A stretch of 64,000 nucleotides of DNA, from the NCBI GenBank assembly GCA_019915015.1, contig JAHBBC010000020.1, forward strand, positions 310,001 to 374,000, read 5' to 3'. Source of the DNA: Auriscalpium vulgare (Eukaryota; Basidiomycota; Agaricomycetes; Russulales; Auriscalpiaceae). The notes below the pieces were generated by a model. It was not told the DNA's origin and made no database searches. It saw only the letters and a program-made list of their open reading frames with translations. This document shows positions 53,472 through 64,000 of this stretch, in pieces; the first letter of the stretch is position 1; every line of letters begins with the position of its first letter. The position numbers and the translations under genes are program-made.

Positions 53472-54901
53472 ATGGACGCCTTACATCCAGAGTTCACCGA
53501 CTATTCCTCGGAGGCCCGCTGTGTCGACGATGCTGTTGAGACCACTTTCAACTCCTACGCCGGCCAAGTCTTCGCATCACCGCAGGCATGGACCTTAAGC
53601 AGCGCATGGTCCTCGCCGGCACCTGTCCCTTCAATGGAACGCATTACTCGATGCCCGGACTCGGTACGTCAAACCTTCCCTTCAATTGTCGGCGTCACTA
53701 ATTAGCTACCGGCTAGTTTTGCAAATTTCGTTGCTGTGGAGAAAATTTTCCTGATCTCTACGTCCTACTCAACCACGTCCAGGAGCACCATGTACTCAGC
53801 GGCGATCGTCAAACGGACTCGCTCAATATACTAGCCTCATCACTCTCCCACAATCAGCAGCAGCAGTATCCGTACTTTCAAACCGATCAGGTTTATGTCG
53901 ACGCCATTAAATCGGACATGAACACTCCTTTGCCTTCGACCTCATACTCCTATTCTCCCCCATACATTTCCTCCGTCGCCTCGCAAATATACGAGCCTCA
54001 AGATAACTCCATTGTACTTGACTCGACGCTGCTTAGCAGCGCTTGTTCATCTGCTTCCAGCACCGTCGCCACCTACGCAGGGCTAACTGCCTTACACGAC
54101 ACTGAACCTGCACCTGCATCCCTCCATGTCAGCACCGCATCCAATTCGACAAAGACGGAGACCTCCACGAGCCCAACTTATGCCGAACACATGTTCGTTT
54201 CCACCTACGCAGGGGTAACTGCCTTACACGATACTGAACCGGCACCTGCATCCCTCCACGTCAGCACCGCAGCCAACTCGACAAAGGTGGAGACCTCTAC
54301 GCGCTCATCTTCTTCCGAACAAATGTTCATCTTGCCCAAGCCGTATTCTTGTTCGATACCGGGCTGCAAAAAGACGTATAGACAGTCAAGCGGTCTCCTG
54401 TACCACATGGAACATGGCTCCTGTTCTACTGCGCGGCGGTCAGATCTCAAGGTACTGGAGGACGTGCTGGCGGAGATGGGTGTGTGCAGTGGCGAGGGAG
54501 GAGAAAGAATGACAGATAAAGAGATGATAGAAGCTCAGAGTAAAATGTCGGAGGAAGAGGTGCGTACAGTCCGGAATGAGTTGGATCGGAGGCTACGTCC
54601 GGTTGTATGCGGGCTGGGCGCATGCCGACGCCGATATAAGGCCATCGATGGTCTCAGTGCGTATTTTCTTATTGTTCTGTGCATAGAATTTGTGTTGACT
54701 GTATGTGCGTCTTAAGGATACCACTACCATCATAGTAAGGATAGTGGTCATCGCGAATTAGGATTGCACCTCCTGAACACGCAACAACATCCAGTCCTTA
54801 TGCTCCCCAACGTTTCCAAGGTGTTTACCAAGAGGTCGCGTATCCGGTGTCCCAAGCGTCCCATTAAATCGGTGAAAAGATCGCTAGCCGTGAAGTCGTA
54901 A
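53472..54901 (+). CDS. C2H2 zinc-finger protein of SFP1/JAZF1 type, 438 aa
   Basis: Three exons (53472-53663, 53717-54656, 54717-54901) give 439 codons exactly. An N-terminal finger-like unit, FRCCGENFPDLYVLLNHVQE with HH, sits at the start of exon 2. The C-terminal pair resembles the SFP1/JAZF1 arrangement: CSIPGCKKTYRQSSGLLYHM with HGSC, an acidic helical spacer, then CGLGACRRRYKAIDGL joined after the last intron to RYHYHHSKDSGHRELGLHLL. The tail is basic (KRPIKSVKRSLAVKS). Between them lies a Ser/Thr-rich region with a near-perfect 47-codon tandem duplication (units starting near 54,066 and 54,207: YAGLTALHDTEPAPASLHVS and YAGVTALHDTEPAPASLHVS). Likely a DNA-binding regulator. The yeast namesake controls ribosomal-gene expression, but orthology is not established. 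Confidence 0.8.
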
Positions 54902-56870
54902 CAGACACACACATCCTTGCATGCTCAAAATGTTTCATGACGTACCACAGGAGGAGCAATCGCAACAGTCCTTATCCGCGCAGTTGGAGACGCGAAAGTG
55001 GCAGTAGAACGTGGCGCCCCAGGAGCAGGAGATGTATTTATTTTAGCAGGGTCCATAGCAGGTTTAGGCCATCGGCTATGGATAGTTACTTTACGTTGGT
55101 TGTCGCTGGGTCGACGAGCCATGTGTTGTACGATATATTACGATGAGTATTTACATACACGCATACAGATTATCCTTTTATCATTCTGCCCTTCAGATTG
55201 TGGTACACATTCACAATTCGAATGCCTAACTAGTGATACGTTAAGGATTATGGGACGTGGTGAAGCAAGAATACGCATTGATTCCATCGGAGCCACGGAA
55301 TATATATTTCTTGCGTAAATCCTTTGGAACCAGCAGGCTGAGTGAGGCGCGGCGAGCGACGGCGCACGGTGAGTAGGACTCGAGGACGAAAGCGAAATGG
55401 AGTCGTGGAAAGGGATGTAGGAGCGAGAAGACAGCGCATGAGACGCGGACGCACGGCATTGGGAGCGCAAAGGAGACGGATTTTGGCAGCGATACATCCG
55501 CTGTGGAGCGCTGGTCGACGAAGTTAAGCTCGGCACATTGGAATGGCTTGTGTTGAAAGCTATGTTATTGATCATACTAAATGGCAGGAAGACAGGCCGC
55601 AGTTCCATCTTAGACGTTTCTGGGGGTAGGTCCATGATAGAGCTGGCAGGAACGGTGTCGTACGGGGCCAGTGCATGATGTGAGTGCGGAGATGCGTTTT
55701 CGGTAAGCAGGATATCAGGCGGGGTCTCGAATGTTGGAGAATATATGATAGGTTTGAGGCAGCGGGTAAAAGTCGCATTGACGTGGACGGTGTGCGTCTC
55801 TGCTGTCGCCTACGTCGGCAAGAATCTTGCACTAAAAGTCTCGAGAGCAGCCTGTGTGGTCTTCGCGTGCGCTTTTTATGTCAATGTCACCATCGTAGTA
55901 AGACCGCGATAAAGCGCGAGAAGCATATTGTTAGTACAAGTAGAAAAGGTCGGTACGATTAGAAAGTATACGAGAAGGACGTTGACTTCGGATAAGTATA
56001 TTGCTGCCTGCTTGAGGGGTCGTCCAACTAGCCGCACATAGACAGCGGTCTCGTTCTATTTAGGTACCAGACTTGAGTTAGATCTGATCTGAGCCAGATG
56101 CTCGAGGATATCGATATGTCTACAAGGAAGGTGAGACGTGACGACGGTACAGAAGACAGGGTACGCACTGTTTTCTGCACTACGAGAGCAATTATACGCC
56201 TTGTCGTTCTGCCTTGTTTTGCATACTTCCTCGTTCACGGAACTATAAACGTGTTCCGGATCCTTGTCGAGCGTGGTGACATGGCGCAGGATGCGTGATC
56301 CCATGACGCCAATGTGAGGCACGTCTATGAGGACAGGTTGATGCGGAGCGATCGGTGGGGCCAATGCGCAAGTGAGAATGGTGTGCCACGCGCGATATTA
56401 CGCGCATTTGCTATGGGAGGAGACCGTTTGAGAGGATTGGAGTGTACTTTCCAGTTGAAATCAAAGTTAGATACCCAGTCGGCGTTCACATATAGCGACC
56501 TTGAATCAGAGAGCAGGTAACGAAAGAACGAGTCAACAATTTATGAGTAGTCGAGATAAAATTCAATACACCGTGTGCATGCGTGATGGTTGTGAGACAA
56601 CACCATGACTAGTAGCACGCTTGCATGTCGTATACATTTGTGGATGGGAAACAGGGACTGTACATTATGCTTCCTGATGAGTTGATTGTGCCTGCCCACA
56701 GTGCATGCGCCAACACAGCGAAGCATGATGATGTTGCGCGCATTTGCGATGAGCAAGAGTCGTTCGAGATGACGTATTCGAGTTATCAATATGGAAGGGT
56801 GCGATGGTGGATCGAAATCAGGGTGATATGTCCGCGTGCATCTGCGAGCTTGTATCAGAGCCTATAGCAG
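54902..56870. other. 2-kb spacer, no convincing gene
   Basis: The minus strand at 55,138-55,832 has two overlapping open blocks rich in Ser and Arg without family resemblance, and the rest is A/T-richer with frequent stops. Remains of an old gene are possible. Confidence 0.35.
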
Positions 56871-58534
56871 CTAAGGGAGGCACAAGTTGTTCATTTTTTG
56901 ACGAAGGGCACGGACGTGTTGGGCGGCGCGGAGTGCAAGCGGCCGTACGAGGGGTGGTGAGCGATTGCGGCAATCGACGATGGGTGAGGTTGGTGCAGAG
57001 AGAGGAAGAAGTAGGCCGCGGGAGCGGGGAGGGAAATCATGGGCGGTACCGCCTGGCACGGGTATGCGCGCGCGTGCGCAGGGAGGCACGGTTCGACGAA
57101 GGAGCGCAACGCATCCCAGTCGAGCGTTGTGCACACGTCGAGACTCAATGTCGGGCGTGACGTTGTCCGTGTAGCATAACTCGATCTTCTCCAGTGCGGG
57201 GAACATCAGCGGGCCGAGGATCGTGCGCGTGCACTGGATCCCAGCGTAGTATAACGACGCCTTCACGAACCGTGGAAGGTGGATGATGTGGGTGGGGTAT
57301 CGCTTGTCGTGATGCGGCTGGTGATCATACATGAGGCACGTCTCCGGATTGACGTCCAACATGTTGCGGAGGAACAGCTCCTCTAACGTCGGGCACGCGC
57401 GTAGAAAATCGAGGATCATTGTGACGGACGGGGCAAATGAGTTCCATTATCCACCCTACTCCAGCACGCGCAGCCCGCGGATCGTACTAACGTCCCACCC
57501 GAAGATGAAGGAATTGAATGAGCAAACAGTGAGACGCGGTGTGTGCGCGTCGAATAGTGGGAAGGGCAACTTCGTGTGGTACTAGTCGTCCTGCATCGAG
57601 TGAAACGAGCGGACTTGGAGAACCTCGAGCAGTGGCGCCTTATCGCGGCACCGCGAGAGAGCGCGAGGTGGGTCTGGAGGCGATTGGAGACCGAAAGTCG
57701 GAAGGAGCGCCGTCGCCAAGTGGATGGCCACAGGATGTCCATCGCGTGCACAGTCGTCTCGGTGGTACTCCCGCCTTGCTCCATCTGCGGACAGAAGCTG
57801 ATGTATACGTCTAGGAGCACCGACTTGGAACGCGAGAGCCGGCGTTTTGCCTTGTCGAGAGAATCGTGATTGCTCACCACGACCCGCGATTAGAGCACGG
57901 GGGTATTCGTCGCGACGTCCGCCCAGTAGCGGCCTACAAGCATCATGCTGGAGAGCATGAACGGATCCTCCTCGTTCATGTCCAGCACGCCGATGGTGGA
58001 TATGGACGCGAATAGCTCGATGGGAAGCCGTTGAATGGGGGAGTGTAAACGCACAGCCTGGGCAAGGCGGGACTCGATGTGCTCGCGCTTGATCATAAGG
58101 TTGGCTATCTTCGAGTCGAGGCTGGAGAGGGTCTCGCGTAGGTTGGGAATGGAAGCATATGCGGCAGCACGGCCACGAATGTCGACGAATTCGGGAAGCA
58201 GACATAGGGTGCGCGCGACCTTGGAGTCAGACCCTCTGCCCAGGGAGACGCTGCTCGCCCTCTGGGGGCGGGCAAAGGCGGCGGCGAGAATCCTGCGACG
58301 GGTTGGAGGGTGGGGAGAGGGCAGCGGGTCTGCTGGGGTATGTGCATGGGGGACTGAAGACTTGGTGTGGACGGGCGCCTCGGCACTGGCGGGTGTGGCG
58401 TATGAGGTGTCCTTGCGCAGCGCGGCGGGCATTGGGAGCGAGCGAAGCATGGCGGGGATTGGGACGGCGAGGGGCGGCGATGTCTCGAGAACAAAGGGTG
58501 GGTACTGAACGGCTTGAGTTGTTGAGGGTGACAT
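56871..58534 (-). pseudogene. F-box/leucine-rich-repeat-type gene with frameshift and stops
   Basis: The N-terminal frame (58534-57890) reads as a disordered leader and then a coiled segment (RETLSSLDSKIANLMIKREH) and F-box: HSPIQRLPIELFASISTIGV, SMMLVGRYWADVATNTPVL. After an intron come LRR-like pieces: SKSVLLDVYISFCPQ, then a frame change near 57,650 (..ALSR to CRDKAPLLEVLQVRSF), a TAG right after HSMQDD, further in-frame sense (YHTKLPFPLFDAHTPRLTVC), a second stop after RVLE, and then ILDFLRACPTLEELFLRNML and FVKASLYYAGIQCTRTILGP. F-box proteins select targets for SCF ubiquitin ligases and are expanded in agaricomycetes. The breaks seem too many for unseen introns, so it is called broken, with some doubt. 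Confidence 0.7.
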
Positions 58535-59330
58535 AGGAGCTATGCGGGCACGAGGAGGACGGGCAGTCAGTGTCCGACGCTATCGATGAGCAATAAACGA
58601 GGCGCACCTCTGGCTTCGACACGCTACTGCATCGCGGGCGACAACGCCGGGAGCAGGAGCTTTATCGGGGGCGGCGGGTTTTAAGGCCTCTGGCAAATCT
58701 CACGATGATAAAGGCGAGCGGGGGCTGGCAGCCTTCCGTGTTTACGGCGTGCACGAAGCGGATAGCATGGCCATCTTCATCTTCGAGCGGGGCAGACCGC
58801 ACGGAAGTGCTAGAGGTTGACTTGCAATGTAGGCCGTCGCAATGGGACGAATGGCCACGAGGAGGCAGCGAAGCAGATGAGAGCAAAATCCTGCCGCTTC
58901 CCCGGCCCCGCCGCACACGCAGCCTGCACCTTATCTTTCCCCAATTTGTCCTCCGCTAATCTTCGCCGTCAGCGGACCTGCCAACGCTCGATCTTTCCTA
59001 CTGTGCTACCGGCCTTCGCTCGTCGATAGTACACAAACTGCCCGAGGACCTGTCCGCACCGTCAGTCAACACTCGCCAGATCCGCTTGCCACTCACAAGC
59101 ACGTCCAAGAACACCGTCAGCAGGCTCCTTCTGCGTCTCTCAGCCCCATCGCATACACCACGGCGAGGAGAGTGCACTCACAAGCCACCTGGCATTCATC
59201 ACAAGGTACTCCCACTCCATTTCACGCTTCTCATGGAGAGGACGCCCCTTGGTCCTAACTACTTGATCACCCACTATTTTCTCTACTTCCTCTACTCGAT
59301 ATACTCAATCACACTCCACCTAGGAGCAAT
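58535..59330. other. Divergent spacer between the F-box pseudogene and BTB paralogue 2
   Basis: About 800 bp with no recognised gene. The last 200 bp before 59,331 are C/T-rich on the plus strand, typical of a fungal promoter. Confidence 0.45.
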
Positions 59331-60576
59331 ATGGATCATGCAAACGACCAAACTAGCTCTGAGCGTCCCCATAAACGGCAAAAAACCGTTCAAATTGATA
59401 TCGACGCGCAGTCCTCCGATTCTAGGAGCGAATTTGTGTGGAAACTGGATGGCGACCTGATCATACGCGCCGTCCTCGAACGCAAAGACGATACTCCCGA
59501 TACACGCTTGATGTTCCGTGTCCATAAACCCATCCTCTCCATGTACTGCGCTGCCTTCGCTTCAATATTCAGCGCCGATCAGTCTGCATTCGAGAAGGCA
59601 TCGGAGAGTTATGAAGGGTTGTCGATCATGGATATCCCAGATAATGCTGAAGACTTTGAGAATTTCTTAAAAGTGATGTACGATCCCATGTACGTTCTAC
59701 TTATCAACCTTTTCCATGAATTCAATTAATATTGTTCTATTGCATTATGTAGGCTACTACGTGAACATCTACCGACGTATGAGAACGACGATCTCTACGG
59801 TCGATGCATGTTCAAATTTCCTGGTTTTTATTCCGGTCTTCTCAAGCTTGCGACCAAATATGACGCGGAATTCATTCGAGAGCAAATAATTATTGCTCTT
59901 ACCATGATATGGCCCAAGACGTTAAATGACTGGGACAAAATGGAGCATGATATGCGACATGATATGCGAGATTTTTCACTGGAAAGTTTTCGCAGACCAG
60001 GTGAGTCAAATCTTTAACTATAAACACCAACGACTGAAAAACTGCTTTATTTCGCCTTTAGGACATTTCATTCGACTCGCCAAAGCATGCGAAGTGCATC
60101 ACGTCCTCCCAGCCATGTTCTATGTGCTTGCGCGCGACACAGAAGCATCGATATCTGCTATGTCGGAAGAGCGCCGAGATGCATACGAACGAGACTTGCG
60201 ACGCCTCAAGAAGGATGAAATCATACAACTCATGTACGGCAAGGTCAACCTACGGGATTTCATCAAATTACATGCAGAAGAGTACAAAGGCACCCAAGAC
60301 GAGGAGTACGGGCTTGGTTGCGTATGTGGCTCTCTCCGCACGCCGGCTGCTTGTATGCAGAACGGACGAATGTGGTGGGAGCAACGAGCTCGTAATCTCG
60401 CAGGCCCTGACTGGCTCAAAGCTCTCCAACTTGACGAGGGATTCACATCAAATGACAACGCACTCTTCTGTTACGCACGCAGATACGAGTTAAGCTCTTT
60501 AAATTCAGAGCTTAGGAAAAAAATATGGGACGAGCTACCCATCGTGTTCAACACTGTACGTGGAATCGCTGCATAG
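59331..60576 (+). CDS. BTB/POZ-domain protein, paralogue 2, 373 aa
   Basis: Three exons (59331-59689, 59753-60000, 60062-60576) total 374 codons. Same plan as the minus-strand gene at 50,207-51,472: a short leader with SERPHKRQK, then SEFVWKLDGDLIIRAVLERK, MFRVHKPILSMYCAAFASIF, IMDIPDNAEDFENFLKVMYD, LLKLATKYDAEFIREQIIIA, and a helical C-terminus with HFIRLAKACEVHHVLPAMFY, CVCGSLRTPAACMQNG and WWEQRARNLAGPDW. The pattern of spaced Cys residues is kept between the copies. Intron positions and the first two exon lengths are identical to paralogue 1, so they arose by gene duplication followed by inversion or transposition. No stop or missing block; it looks functional. Partner unknown. Confidence 0.87.
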
Positions 60577-61073
60577 TATATTATACGATTCTAACCTGCA
60601 TCAAGCCTGTGGTGTAGCGTCTAGACGTACATAACGCTATGCGTTTAGTCTTCCAGCTTCCTACTTATTGCTCATATATCTACTATTCACGATCTTTACA
60701 TTTCTCGCTTCTCTTATGATTCTATGTTCAAATGATCGCCCTTACATCGCCAATGAATCTCATGTATATCTATCTTCTATCCATGTTGTTATGGATACAC
60801 ATGCACTTCTGTACTTGAGCCTTTGTAAGCTGGCACAATCTCAACCATCAGCTGTTACTCATCGTCGATGGTTCACTTGCATTCGACAAATCCCGCATAG
60901 GTTTTCCAAGATCAACTAATAAAATATATCATTGCCGATCGCATGAGCATTGGTTAAACTATTTCAACGCCTGGAGTACTAAAACAATAACAAAAAGGAG
61001 AACAAAATTTACGTTTTCGCTGGCTGCTCATGAGCCGATAGAAACTACGCGTACAGTACAGATAATAATCGTT
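60577..61073. other. A/T-rich spacer
   Basis: No coding signal. Contains the convergent 3' ends of BTB paralogue 2 and the CDC48 copy. Confidence 0.5.

Positions 61074-64000
<2,927 letters not shown>

Noticed and set aside
55138..55832. Two minus-strand ORFs as a gene
   Set aside because: Ser/Arg-rich composition, no motif and no consistent splice joins.

Overview
This window is nuclear DNA of a filamentous basidiomycete, most likely an Agaricomycete of the polypore/mushroom kind. The signs are dense short GT-AG introns (about 47-67 nt), basidiomycete-type family expansions (BTB, F-box, MYND, KDZ-associated and 2OG-Fe(II) oxygenase genes) and a chromodomain Ty3/Gypsy element. No species can be named from the sequence.

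Layout. Positions 1-19,600 are a nest of mobile DNA. A 488-bp direct repeat flanks a piece of a KDZ-transposase-associated CxC gene. Next comes a 453-bp arm that is an exact inverted copy of the left end of a complete Tc1/mariner-type transposon (3732-7433). That transposon carries two convergent genes: an intron-containing transposase and a 548-aa accessory protein. After it lies a nearly intact 9,980-bp Ty3/Gypsy chromovirus (7663-17642) on the minus strand, with a 5-bp target duplication and LTRs differing at one base. Its gag, pol and an extra 703-aa ORF share one reading frame of 3,104 codons, interrupted only by three UGA codons. The first, at the gag-pol border, is in the UGA-CUA context known for strong stop-codon readthrough in fungi.

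Positions 19,690-38,230 are ordinary gene-rich euchromatin: a MYND zinc-finger protein, a secreted GH43 glycosidase, the rRNA-processing factor EFG1 divergent from Elongator subunit ELP1, an unknown 413-aa gene, the ER-Golgi tether USO1, and a RhoGAP.

Positions 39,170-64,000 are a fast-evolving accessory region with long spacers. It holds an unknown Ser/Thr/Pro-rich gene, a regulator with a Zn2Cys6 cluster at its C-terminus, a 2OG-Fe(II) oxygenase-like gene, two BTB paralogues, an SFP1/JAZF1-like C2H2 factor, a broken F-box gene, and three broken CDC48 copies. Two of the CDC48 copies form a tandem, joined through a chimeric junction.

Exons were read by eye from GT/AG borders and frame continuity. 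For most genes the summed exons are an exact multiple of three; where the structure is not resolved this is stated. Family names come from recognised motifs, not from a database search.
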